Below are positions 39,860-49,111 of a stretch of 64,000 nucleotides of DNA, piece by piece. The stretch's first letter is position 1. Each line of letters starts with the position of its first letter. Below the pieces are notes generated by a model that saw nothing but the letters and a program-made list of their open reading frames with translations, made no database searches and was not told the DNA's origin. Source of the DNA: an uncultured Sutterella sp. (GTDB lineage Bacteria; Pseudomonadota; Gammaproteobacteria; Burkholderiales; Burkholderiaceae_F); NCBI GenBank assembly GCA_905197905.1, contig CAJKAP010000004.1:103236-167235 (forward strand), read 5' to 3'. The position numbers were made by a program, and so were the translations under genes.

Positions 39860-41953
39860 GTGCGCCAGCGAGTGCTCGATTTGCGCTCTGGGATGATGGC
39901 AACCCTTGCCTCCACGGCGCTTCTTCAAGGGCCTTGGGGACCAGAGATGCTCGTCGCAACGCTCTCCGAACTCTTAGCGCCTCACCGCGCCAGAACGGGG
40001 GAGCTGCTACGCGCTACGTATTCGCCTTTTTCCTCAGTGAACGATCAAGTCGTCTTGCCCGACACTGAAATAACGGTCAAAAAGGAAGGCATCGAATTTG
40101 CTTCTTCTACCGATCCAGAAACGCCAGCGGTGGTGGCGACGACACATGTCTTGACCCACTATCCCAAAGAGTGGAATTTGATTACCGCGTCTCTTTTAGC
40201 AGGGAGCCCACAGCGAGGCGGCACGCAAATCCCCTCGCCCTTTTGTCTCACCTCAGTTTGTCGCGTATTGGATAAAGAAGCAGAGCGACTCAAGGCGGAA
40301 ACGCATCGTGTGCGTGCGCTTCAGATGGCGCAAACACCACTCTCAACCTTGACGCCCTACTACCACGACAAGGCGAAAAGCTGGTGTCAAGCAGAAGAAA
40401 GTTTTCAGCACCATGGTGGGATTGAACAAGTCGCTCACTTTTTAACGACCTTTACGCTCGCAGAGCACACCGCGCTTACCACGCAGGCAGCTCGCGGCTT
40501 AGCGCGCCAGTTGGGTGGCGATTGGCATCCGCTAACGGGCCTTCACCCCTTGGGATTGATGGCGAGTTTGCCACTCACTTGTGGGCCGCTTTTAACCGAC
40601 GACATGATTGTCGCAGGCGTCATGCATCCTCGCACAGGGGCAACGGCTACGGCGGGCGCTCCGATTGTGCTGGATTGGCAGGGCACGAGCCCACGAGTGG
40701 ACCGCGCAACCCCCACCCCCTTGATTACCTTGGTGGGACGCCGTGGCGAAATTATGCCCGTTGATCCTTTTGCGAATCGCTCAGGTGGCTACTCCATGGC
40801 CATTGTTGGCGCACCAGGCTCTGGCAAAAGCTTGATGATGAATGAAATCGCCTTTGCCACACTCCTGCGAGGCGGTGTGGTGTGGGTGATTGACGTGGGC
40901 CACAGCTATCGAAAAACCTGCGATTTGCTCTCTGGCGAATACCTGCAGTTTTCTGAAACGGATGTCTGGAACTTAAACCCCTTGCAATTGTTGAGCCCCG
41001 GGAGTGTGGATCGCTTAGACGATATGGTGAGCGTATTAAATGAACTCTTAATGCCTGCCCAACGCTTCACGGCTCTCGAGCGCAGTGCATTGACGCAAGC
41101 AATTGACCAGGCCGTTCGATGGGCGCACTTTCAAGAGCATCGCACCGCAACGCTCAGAGACCTTGATGCGTTTTTAGCAGAAAGCGCGGCAAGAGACCAC
41201 CGTATTGCCGATTTGCGTGCCATGCTCACTCCCTACTTGGGACCCTTTGCCAAATGGTTTGATGGGACGGGAAAACCTTTGACTTTCCAGAACCGCTTCA
41301 CGGTCTTGGAATTAGAGGGCCTCTCTGGGCACCCAGCGCTTCGCCAAACCGTTTTGATGATGTTGATGCTCATCATTGATGAAACCATGGCGCGCGATCG
41401 CACCACGATTAAAGCGGTGCTGATTGATGAGGCGTGGGACTTAATGGGTAAGGGACAATCGGGAAGCTTTATTGAAAGCGGCTTTCGTCGTGCTCGTAAA
41501 CATAAGGGAAGTTTTGTCGTGGCAACGCAAGCCTTAGGCGACTTTTGGCTCTCGCCCACGGCACGCGCGGCATGGAGTTGCGCCGATACACGCTTTTTCT
41601 TGCGCCAAGACACCGATCAGGTCGCGACGCTCATGACGCGAGGCGACTTTGTCGCGGACGAAGGGTTCCTTGCAACCTTGAAATCTTTGACAACCGTTGC
41701 CGGGCAATCCTCCGAAATTTTGGTGCAAACGGGCGACTGTCCGCCTGCCGTGGGACGCCTGACGATTGATCGACTCTCACAGCTTCTTTTTTCCTCGAAC
41801 CCCGCGGAAGTCACTGCTATTCAGGCGTGGCGAGAAGCTGGCGCCGATATTTTAACGGCCCTTCAAAACGTGGCGGCTGGTCGCTTTGCGCCAGTGCGCA
41901 ATGACCGTAGTGAACGCAGTGAGTGGGCTGATCGTGCTCAATCGACTCATTAA
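39860..41953 (+). CDS. traC: TraC, main ATPase part (VirB4-like)
   Basis: A 697-residue continuation of TraC. Walker A is GAPGSGKSLMMNE (about 317), Walker B is KAVLIDEAWDLMGKGQSGSFIESGFRRARKHKGSF (about 519), and FFLRQDTDQVATLM follows. This is the VirB4-family ATPase energising pilus assembly and substrate transfer. The GTG at 39860 has no ribosome-binding site, and the same frame reads sensibly upstream of it (TTKPLNPEVRQRVLDLRSGM), so an ancestral single gene of about 900 codons is likely. Confidence 0.88.
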   Translation: MRQRVLDLRSGMMATLASTALLQGPWGPEMLVATLSELLAPHRARTGELLRATYSPFSSVNDQVVLPDTEITVKKEGIEFASSTDPETPAVVATTHVLTHYPKEWNLITASLLAGSPQRGGTQIPSPFCLTSVCRVLDKEAERLKAETHRVRALQMAQTPLSTLTPYYHDKAKSWCQAEESFQHHGGIEQVAHFLTTFTLAEHTALTTQAARGLARQLGGDWHPLTGLHPLGLMASLPLTCGPLLTDDMIVAGVMHPRTGATATAGAPIVLDWQGTSPRVDRATPTPLITLVGRRGEIMPVDPFANRSGGYSMAIVGAPGSGKSLMMNEIAFATLLRGGVVWVIDVGHSYRKTCDLLSGEYLQFSETDVWNLNPLQLLSPGSVDRLDDMVSVLNELLMPAQRFTALERSALTQAIDQAVRWAHFQEHRTATLRDLDAFLAESAARDHRIADLRAMLTPYLGPFAKWFDGTGKPLTFQNRFTVLELEGLSGHPALRQTVLMMLMLIIDETMARDRTTIKAVLIDEAWDLMGKGQSGSFIESGFRRARKHKGSFVVATQALGDFWLSPTARAAWSCADTRFFLRQDTDQVATLMTRGDFVADEGFLATLKSLTTVAGQSSEILVQTGDCPPAVGRLTIDRLSQLLFSSNPAEVTAIQAWREAGADILTALQNVAAGRFAPVRNDRSERSEWADRAQSTH

Positions 41954-41996
41954 TTCACCCTCAGTAGACCCAATAGACCCTTTAGAGACAACTCTC

Positions 41997-42449
41997 ATGG
42001 CGAACTTTTTAAAGAAAAAACCGGCTCCCCTGGTGCTAAGCCCAATGGAACATAACGAACACTTAGCGAAGCTCTCTACGCTTGAGCGTATTCGTGAGAC
42101 GTATCGTGTCCCGGCGAATACGCCCTTGCACGCCAAGCGTCCAGGCTTTCCCCTTTACCTGACGCCTCCAGAAGATACCGATCGCCTCTTTTGGCCCGCA
42201 CTTCGTCACTGCTCGCACTTCACTCCGGTGGAGCTCTCCTCGCGTAGCCGTGCGCCAGCGGTGAAAAAGGCGATGCCTCAAACGGATAAACCCAAGAGCG
42301 CCCCTAAGGCGAGCACTATTGCGTACCTCTATCGCCATCTCACGGACCCTGAAACCAAGGCCTCTATCCGACGCGCTTGGATTGAAGCAGAAAAAGAAGA
42401 ACTCAGACGCCAGAGCATCTTGGCTGCGTCTTCTCAGAAACGAGGCTAA
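41997..42449 (+). CDS. Unknown 150-residue protein in the tra operon
   Basis: A soluble, basic protein (FLKKKPAPLVLSPMEHNEHLAKLSTLERIRETYRVPANTPLHAKRPG...) with a C-terminal helical part (AWIEAEKEELRRQSILAASSQKRG). No signal peptide, membrane segment or known family. In F the place after traC is taken by trbI and traW; this is neither. It begins the three-gene insert between traC and traU, so it may join the pilus or channel machinery. Confidence 0.65.
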   Translation: MANFLKKKPAPLVLSPMEHNEHLAKLSTLERIRETYRVPANTPLHAKRPGFPLYLTPPEDTDRLFWPALRHCSHFTPVELSSRSRAPAVKKAMPQTDKPKSAPKASTIAYLYRHLTDPETKASIRRAWIEAEKEELRRQSILAASSQKRG

Positions 42450-42454
42450 CGATC

Positions 42455-45010
42455 GTGACAGAGACAAAAACAGGCGAAACGGCAAACGAGACCGCGAAAA
42501 AAAGAGCGAAAAAAGCCGTAGATAAAACACCTTTCACCCTCCCTGAGAAAGTGGATGTGCGAGCGCTTTGGCGTGCCAGAGATGTCCCTTATGTGGGGAA
42601 ACCTTGGGGCTCGACGATTCCCGTCAGAGGGAAACCCCCAAGCCTCAGAAAAACTAGGAAAACCGTGACCTTCTCTCACCCCATTAGAGAGCAGGAAGAA
42701 GCGGCGGCTGCGGCGGAAAAGAAGAAAGCCGAGAAAGCGGCAAAGAAAGTGAGCAAAAAAGCGACAAAGAAAGTGGCAGAAAAAGTAGCTGAGAATGCGA
42801 CTGAGAAAAAGCCCGCTACGCGCACCTCTCGCAAAAAGCACCCGAGCCCTGAGACGCTTGAAGAGCAGCAGAAAAAAGCCGAGAAGCAAGAGCGCTTAGC
42901 GGCCGAGTCGCTTGCGCAAAACGCGCTTCATGCTGAGACGCAGGAGCGCTTAGAGGCGCTTTACGAAAAAGAGGATCCCAAAGAGGATGCCAAAGACGCT
43001 CCTGAAGAGGCTCAAGAAGGCACTCAAGAAGGCGCTCAAGCAGACGCCAAGGCAGAGTCGCCAGAGAGCGACACCGAGGTTGCGCCTTCTGAAGAGGGCT
43101 CCCCTCTGACGCCTGAAGAGGAAGCGATTCGTGCTGAGCAAGAAAAAGCGATAGCGCGCTGGGTTTCTGAACCTCTCAAAGAGGAAGGCGCAGAGTACGA
43201 AAAGGTGGCCACTAAAGAAACGCTCGAAGGCCGTGGCGTAACCGCCTCCGATGCGCCAACTACGGAACAACTTAAGGACGGGATATTTGAAGAGATTGTT
43301 CGTCGTCCCATCGCAAAAGTCTTTGAGCTGGAGGATATCAATCCCCTTGAGGTTTTTACTGTTTTGGGCGGCATTACCGACCGGGAAAGCTTGATTTCTG
43401 AAAAAGCCAAAGCGCGAAACGCCCGCCATGCGGGTGACGGTCTTTTAGCGCTCGAAGAAAACCCCAGGGTCATCCCCGATCCTGAATATACCTATGACGA
43501 TGATGATGACGATGAGGATGAATATGAAAATGACGACATTTATTTGCCGGAGACCCCATTTAGGCCAATTGAGCTTCGCACGGGAGCGGAGCTTCTCCCC
43601 ATTCACTATGACGAAGCGCTGGGGCGTTGGGTGAGAAATGACAATGGGGTGGCGCTGACGATTGAAGAATTTAATGCCTTGCTCTCGTGCGCCATTGAGG
43701 CGGGCTGGCAGCCTAACGGCGAAAGTGAAATCGAGCGAATTTTGCGCCGTGAATCCACTATCTCGGCTCTTCTTCCCGAGTCAGAGGCTTATACGGATTA
43801 CGTTCGCGCGATGCTCTACTGGGAAGTGCAAACGCTCCTTGAAAAAGAAGTCGCTGATAGTGAGGTGACGCCCGAAGAGCGCGCTGCGCTTCCCTTGGGG
43901 CTCACCACAGAAGAACGTGCGCGCTACCACGAGATGAACCCCTCGATTAGCACCGAGCACCCGATGACTTTAGGAGGGCTTGCGATCCCCCCTCAAGTCT
44001 TATCGGCAGAGATGGCGAAATTTGACGCGCAAGAAAAGGCAAAGGAAGAAAAGAGTGCGCCGCGCGCCTTGACGCTCCGAGAAAAGCTGGGGGTTTTCTG
44101 GCAACACGCCTTAGGACCCGCGCTCTCTTATACGTTTTCAAGCACCTCACGCATGTTGATGGTTGTTTGGGGCTTACTCGTTCTTCTCCTTGCGCTCTTA
44201 GTGCTTTATCGCTATTGGGCCTCGCTCATTGTGGATGATCGTGATCCAGCGCTTCTTGCTTTGCTCGATGACTCCGAACACGAAAAAGTGGCGGTCTATG
44301 AGAAAGCGCGGTTAAAAGAGCGCTTCGTTTGGGCCAGCGTTGGGGAATTTTATGGTCTAAAAGTCCCTCGCGCACATTTGCGAGTCAATCCCCAGTGGAC
44401 TCTAGAGAACACCCCACCCGTGAAAGAACTCGCACTTGGCACGCAACGCGCTCGCTATGCCATTACGCCAGAGCGCCTTAACGCGTGGCTCACGAAATGC
44501 GTTGATGCGGAGAGTCGCGCCTTGGGACGGCATTTGCTTGACGTTGCCTCGCCCTTAATTGGAGAGCGAGAAAAAGTCAACGTGACGCATCGCGTCCTTT
44601 GGCGCTGTGGGCTCGAAAAAGTGGACCCCGCCCGCATTCAAAGTGCGCTTTTTGACGAAACGCTTCGCTTGAAAGTGGGAAGCACCCTAGCGGACTTCAC
44701 CCTCTCAGAAACGGGAGCGCAAATAGAAGAACGTGAGGGCCCTGCCGTCGCCAACGTTGCTGGAGCAGCCAGCGCTTGGGAGCGCGTCGAAGCACATGTG
44801 AAAAGTGGGACGCCGATGCCTGTGCCAGAGAAATGGGCGCTCGGGATCAACGGGTTAGAAAAACCGATTGTGAAGGATCCGATTTTCCATCCCTTGGGCG
44901 AGCCCTACCGCTCAGGGCGTGCAGCGCTTGGAACCGACTGGTTCCCAAGAGCGGAGACGCCAGAAGAAGCGCAAGAGCTTTTTACGGAGCGCTTAACAGA
45001 AAAACCCTAA
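42455..45010 (+). CDS. Unknown large single-pass membrane protein in the tra operon
   Basis: An 851-residue protein starting at GTG, five bases after the previous stop. Residues 1-320 are highly charged Lys/Ala/Glu-rich sequence (repeated AEKAAKKVSKKATKK-like patterns), probably extended or coiled coil. About 320-560 looks folded, with an acidic DDDDDDEDEYENDD run near 350. One strong membrane segment lies at about 566-590 (MLMVVWGLLVLLLALLVLY), and the C-terminal 260 residues would be periplasmic, with few cysteines. No known family. Its place in the operon suggests a long cytoplasmic scaffold for the secretion apparatus. Confidence 0.65.
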   Translation: MTETKTGETANETAKKRAKKAVDKTPFTLPEKVDVRALWRARDVPYVGKPWGSTIPVRGKPPSLRKTRKTVTFSHPIREQEEAAAAAEKKKAEKAAKKVSKKATKKVAEKVAENATEKKPATRTSRKKHPSPETLEEQQKKAEKQERLAAESLAQNALHAETQERLEALYEKEDPKEDAKDAPEEAQEGTQEGAQADAKAESPESDTEVAPSEEGSPLTPEEEAIRAEQEKAIARWVSEPLKEEGAEYEKVATKETLEGRGVTASDAPTTEQLKDGIFEEIVRRPIAKVFELEDINPLEVFTVLGGITDRESLISEKAKARNARHAGDGLLALEENPRVIPDPEYTYDDDDDDEDEYENDDIYLPETPFRPIELRTGAELLPIHYDEALGRWVRNDNGVALTIEEFNALLSCAIEAGWQPNGESEIERILRRESTISALLPESEAYTDYVRAMLYWEVQTLLEKEVADSEVTPEERAALPLGLTTEERARYHEMNPSISTEHPMTLGGLAIPPQVLSAEMAKFDAQEKAKEEKSAPRALTLREKLGVFWQHALGPALSYTFSSTSRMLMVVWGLLVLLLALLVLYRYWASLIVDDRDPALLALLDDSEHEKVAVYEKARLKERFVWASVGEFYGLKVPRAHLRVNPQWTLENTPPVKELALGTQRARYAITPERLNAWLTKCVDAESRALGRHLLDVASPLIGEREKVNVTHRVLWRCGLEKVDPARIQSALFDETLRLKVGSTLADFTLSETGAQIEEREGPAVANVAGAASAWERVEAHVKSGTPMPVPEKWALGINGLEKPIVKDPIFHPLGEPYRSGRAALGTDWFPRAETPEEAQELFTERLTEKP

Positions 45011-45060
45011 AAGCCATTTGAGATTTTGACGAAAAAGAAAAGAAACACCAGAGGAACACC

Positions 45061-46770
45061 ATGACTGACGACAAAACCCTACTCGATACGATTGACTGGG
45101 ATGCTCGCTTTGAAGCGGAATTAGCCAAGGCCGAAGCGCTAGAAAGTAAAGAGTGTGAAGAAGAATCGGCGGAGCCCGAAGAAGAAGCGTTGGCGTCCCA
45201 ACTCTCTAGCCTTTTTGAGCAAGAAGAGGCGGACGACATCGATGAGGCGTATGGGGAAGAAGAGGACGACGAAGAAAACAGAGAAAAAAGCGCAGGAGAA
45301 AGCACAGAAGGTGAAGTCGCCAAAGAATGCGAAGCAGAACCGAAAGTCGAGCTCATTAGCGAGGCGGATGAGAAAGAGGAGACGCCTCTCCCCTCTTCTG
45401 CTTTAATGACTTCTTCGGAAAGCCCTTTGGCTGGGATTCGTCCGACGCTATCGATTAAAAGAGACGCGAAGCCACTTCCTACGAGAAAAGTGGCGATGCC
45501 CACGGATACCAAGATTTATCAGCCACCGCGCCAGTTCTATGATGCCGCGCGCCATGCGCGTCACTTGGGCTTTGGTGCGCATTCTGCGCAAAAGCTCCTT
45601 CGCATGAAGCTCTCAGCTTTCTTGCACACTCAGCCCAAATTGTCTCTCGACATTGTGATGGCTGTGCTTTTTGTGCTTGCCTCAGAGGGGCTTTATCGCT
45701 TGAGTTTTGACGAGATTCTCGAAGCGCTCAAGACCTATCAACGAGGCCAATTTAAGCATGTGCTCAATTGCTGTGAGTCGGTAGCGCTCCTACATATGAA
45801 AGAAGTGCGCAAATCGCTCACAGGAGACGAAAAAGCGGACGCCGAGAAAATTGTCTCTGCGCTCACCCCTAAAGCGCTTAACCGTATGGACCCAGGCGAG
45901 AAATTCTTTAATTGGGATAGCGTGCACGATGGGCATTTGGTCTCGCGCGAATCTGCCTACCTTTTGGGACTTGTGCGCTATGCGCGTGCCTTGTCGTCAA
46001 AAAGCGAAGAGCGCCTTGACTTTGTCTTTCGTGATTCCCTTGGCATTGGCTTTCGTCCAGCCAATATGTGGGCCGAAAAGCGCCCGCTGATTATTGCTCA
46101 GTACTTGACCCCTGAAGTCGAAAAGCTGGTGAGCGACGCGTGGGTTTGTGATAGCCGTGTGGGACTTGTGCTGACAGAAGAACCCCCTCGTGGGCATCTC
46201 TCGCCCGTGAACCTTGGGGTCCCGATTATTTTTGATCGTGAAGGGCATATTCCGCTGATGCTGGGGATTGAGCCAGAGCGCCTCCCAGCTGTAGTGGAAC
46301 ATGTCTTGGGTGGCGTGAGTGTGACGCAGGCTACGGGCTTTGTGGACCTGCAAAAGAAAATGCCCTCTTCAGTCGCGCCCTGGGTCAAGACCCTGGCTGA
46401 GATTGGCTACACGCGAGTAATGCGCGAAATTATCGTCACGCCCGAGGGCGAAGCGATGAAACGAAGTGATCGCGCTGCCTGGCATCGCACCTATCAGCTC
46501 TTAGCGCAAAAAGTTCCACTCAAAATCCCTGAGCGAGAACTCTCAGACGAACAAAAGAAACTCGCCAACGCCGCGCGCAGCCCCTATTTGGCAATGCGCG
46601 CCGAAACGATGAGCCTTCTCACCCGTTGGGTCGCAGAAGGAAAAGAATGGACGCCTAAAGAAGTAGCAGAGCACGCCAAGCGAGCACAAAAGCGCTTGAG
46701 AAGCTTGCCCGCAGCGCGCCCTCAAAAAGAGACAGGGGACGCCACGAGCACGCTCGGGGGAGCTCTCTAA
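45061..46770 (+). CDS. Unknown 569-residue protein in the tra operon
   Basis: A soluble protein with a very acidic first 115 residues (long Glu/Asp runs) and a folded remainder: IYQPPRQFYDAARHARHLGFGAHSAQKLLRMK, a hydrophobic stretch LSLDIVMAVLFVLASEGLYRLSFDEILEAL, and a C-terminal helical part (LTRWVAEGKEWTPKEVAEHAKRAQKRL). It has no MOB relaxase or ATPase motif. AGAGG precedes the ATG, and its stop overlaps the traU start (TAATG). The acidic arm could interact with the basic arm of the preceding 851-residue protein. Confidence 0.65.
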   Translation: MTDDKTLLDTIDWDARFEAELAKAEALESKECEEESAEPEEEALASQLSSLFEQEEADDIDEAYGEEEDDEENREKSAGESTEGEVAKECEAEPKVELISEADEKEETPLPSSALMTSSESPLAGIRPTLSIKRDAKPLPTRKVAMPTDTKIYQPPRQFYDAARHARHLGFGAHSAQKLLRMKLSAFLHTQPKLSLDIVMAVLFVLASEGLYRLSFDEILEALKTYQRGQFKHVLNCCESVALLHMKEVRKSLTGDEKADAEKIVSALTPKALNRMDPGEKFFNWDSVHDGHLVSRESAYLLGLVRYARALSSKSEERLDFVFRDSLGIGFRPANMWAEKRPLIIAQYLTPEVEKLVSDAWVCDSRVGLVLTEEPPRGHLSPVNLGVPIIFDREGHIPLMLGIEPERLPAVVEHVLGGVSVTQATGFVDLQKKMPSSVAPWVKTLAEIGYTRVMREIIVTPEGEAMKRSDRAAWHRTYQLLAQKVPLKIPERELSDEQKKLANAARSPYLAMRAETMSLLTRWVAEGKEWTPKEVAEHAKRAQKRLRSLPAARPQKETGDATSTLGGAL

Positions 46771-47840
46771 TGCGTAGCAAGTTTTTTCCAGTGCTCCTCT
46801 TTCTTGCCAGTCTTTTCTCTAGCGAGAGCACCTTGGCGGGGAGCAGTTCTGGCGTTTGTCGTGGACGATTTATTAATCCCGTGACCGATGTCTGCTGGTC
46901 CTGCCTTTTTCCGGTGAAGTTAGGTAGCGCGATTACGCTCCCCTCGCCCAAAGGCACTTTGCCTGATGCAGCAACAAACGCGAGCCCTATCTGCGCTTGT
47001 GGTCGTGGGATTAAGCGCCGTGTGGGCGTCAACATGAGTTATTGGGAACCCGTGAGAACAGCCGAGATTGTGAGTGAACCAGGGTGTTCGCCCACCATGG
47101 GTGGCGTCTCCTTTGGGAATCCCACGCATGCGGGCGCAGGGATCACGTCAGCGAAAAAAGCCTCCAAGAAAGGCTTGCGCGATGGGTCGCACCGCTTGAC
47201 GTCGTTTTACCACGTGCACTGGTTTGTCACCCCTTGGCTCTTTTTGATGGAAACGCTCCTTGATAGCTCCTGCCTTGAAACGAGTCCCTTTGATTTGGCC
47301 TACCTCTCAGAGCTCGATCCCTTGTGGAACGACTCTATTGCGAGCTTTGTTTTGTCGCCCGAGGCTGCCCTCTTTGCCAACCCTGTGGCGCAAGCCGCTT
47401 GCATTACAGATTGCGTGGCAGCGAGTGCTGGACTTCCTATCAACGCGCTTTTCTGGTGTGCGGGCTGTCAGGGGTCGCTCTACCCCCTCACGGGCTGGAT
47501 GTCAGGGCAGTCAAACCTCGCTTCTCGCTGGATGCTTTTAACGGAGCGCTTTGCCACGAAACTCGCGCGCGAAGGGCTTCTTCTCTCGCAAGTCGGGCGC
47601 GATGGGCAATGTGGTCCCGTCTTTCAACCCATTTTGCGTAAAGACGTTTGGCGCTTTCAGTTTGTGCACCCCGACGGGGTGGAATCCAGAAAAGAAAACG
47701 GCGCTTGCTGTCGCCCTTGGGGGAGAACGGTGAGTCTCGATGCACGAGTCTTGCCTCCTCAAGGGTCTGACGGTGCAGTGCTCCTTTGGTCTCGTAAAGA
47801 CTGTTGTGAGCGCGCTTCTCCTTTTGCTTTAACCCATTAA
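46770..47840 (+). CDS. traU: TraU, pilus assembly / DNA transfer protein
   Basis: A 356-residue secreted protein with a signal peptide and the TraU opening CRGRFINPVTDVCWSCLFPVKLGSAITLP, plus cysteine-rich stretches (NASPICACGRGIKRRVGVNMSYWEPVRTAEIV; CITDCVAASAGLPINALFWCAGCQGSLYPLTGW) typical of F TraU. It acts in the periplasm during mating. Overlapping stop-start (TAATG) on both sides indicates coupled translation. Confidence 0.93.
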   Translation: MRSKFFPVLLFLASLFSSESTLAGSSSGVCRGRFINPVTDVCWSCLFPVKLGSAITLPSPKGTLPDAATNASPICACGRGIKRRVGVNMSYWEPVRTAEIVSEPGCSPTMGGVSFGNPTHAGAGITSAKKASKKGLRDGSHRLTSFYHVHWFVTPWLFLMETLLDSSCLETSPFDLAYLSELDPLWNDSIASFVLSPEAALFANPVAQAACITDCVAASAGLPINALFWCAGCQGSLYPLTGWMSGQSNLASRWMLLTERFATKLAREGLLLSQVGRDGQCGPVFQPILRKDVWRFQFVHPDGVESRKENGACCRPWGRTVSLDARVLPPQGSDGAVLLWSRKDCCERASPFALTH

Positions 47841-49051
47841 TGTTTTTTAGATCCATCATGCTCACTTTTTTCAAACGAGCCAAAGACGCTCGCTCTCATT
47901 TTCGCGCCTCTGAATCGCGTCCCGCTTCTGAGCCGCATCCTTTTGGCCTTTTTGTCGAGTCGCGCTCCGAAAAGCAGCGCCTCTCCTTGCGTGCTGTGTT
48001 GAACCGCCTTGGCCGACTTTTTCCGAGACACCTCCCCAAACTCTCCTTTGGGTTTCTCTACTGGACGACGATTGCACTTCTCGTGATCTTCCCCGCGTTT
48101 GTGCTGTTCACCTCGTTTGATGGCGTAGAGAGTGTGAAAAAAGAACTCGGTCTCTCAGAGAAACGCACCGAGAGTCAAACCGAGAGTCGACTCAGTCGTG
48201 ACTTCTTTTTGCGAGAAACTTTCCCCGCAACCCCCGCTTTCTGGGGCACGGGCATAGCGCGTGCTAGCGAACTCCCCGCTTTCTCGAATCCTTCTCAGGA
48301 CTCTAACCACCCAGCTTTCTCGACCCAGTCGCCTAACTGTGAGGCGGAAAAAGGCAAGGGAAAGAGCCCCGAAAAACTGGAAGTGCATCACTTGGACGAC
48401 CTCCCCCCGCTGGGGACAAGAGACCCCGACTGGTTAGCCGAAATGGAAAAGATTGTGAAAGCCTCCGTTAAAGACGGCTCTTGGGAAAAAAGAATGACGG
48501 AGCAGCAGGCAGCGTTTTTGCGCTATGCCGATGCGCCCAAAGGCGTGCGCCTGCCGATGGTGCGAGAAAGCCGCTTTATGGAAGTTGAAACCCCATTGGC
48601 AACGCTTAAGCGCGATCGCGCTCGGGCGGGAGCGTCTAACGTTCTGACCCCAACGGTCGCCACTGCGCTCGCGGGGTTTGAGCGCACCTACCTTTTTCTT
48701 GATGCGAGTGTGGAAGCGCAGCGCCTTTTTGCTGGGGAACTTTTGAAGCGCCTCTCACCCTCTCCCATCATCGTGATGACGGGCGGGAGTCTCTCGGTGT
48801 TGAGGAAAGACTTAGCCACCGCGCGTGTTGAGAGCAACCAGGGAGCGTTTGAACTTCCCCCTACCGTCTATTTCGATCAGTGGGGGCGCTTTTCAGCCAA
48901 ATGCCAAGTGCGCTTTACGCCGACGCTCGTCAACCTCAACACCGAGCGCATGACGCTCTGGACGCCCGCCTTGACGCAAGACGGCGGACTTCTTGACCCT
49001 GTGCCAGAAGCAATTGAGCGCCAGATGACAAAAGAGACGGCGCGCTCGTAA
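47840..49051 (+). CDS. TraW-like pilus assembly protein
   Basis: A 403-residue protein with one membrane segment near residues 70-93 and a periplasmic domain resembling TraW: WLAEMEKIVKASVKDGSWEKRMTEQQAAFLRYADAPKGVRLP, then FERTYLFLDASVEAQ and VYFDQWGRFSAKCQVRFTPTLVNLN. It is longer than F TraW (about 210), has an uncleaved anchor with a basic N-terminal arm, and follows traU rather than preceding it. The ATG at 47840 overlaps the traU stop. Confidence 0.7.
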   Translation: MFFRSIMLTFFKRAKDARSHFRASESRPASEPHPFGLFVESRSEKQRLSLRAVLNRLGRLFPRHLPKLSFGFLYWTTIALLVIFPAFVLFTSFDGVESVKKELGLSEKRTESQTESRLSRDFFLRETFPATPAFWGTGIARASELPAFSNPSQDSNHPAFSTQSPNCEAEKGKGKSPEKLEVHHLDDLPPLGTRDPDWLAEMEKIVKASVKDGSWEKRMTEQQAAFLRYADAPKGVRLPMVRESRFMEVETPLATLKRDRARAGASNVLTPTVATALAGFERTYLFLDASVEAQRLFAGELLKRLSPSPIIVMTGGSLSVLRKDLATARVESNQGAFELPPTVYFDQWGRFSAKCQVRFTPTLVNLNTERMTLWTPALTQDGGLLDPVPEAIERQMTKETARS

Positions 49052-49111
49052 GACCCTCTTTTTGACTGTTTTTGTTTTTTGATTTGAACCCCTCTTCTTT
49101 GGAGAACTATC

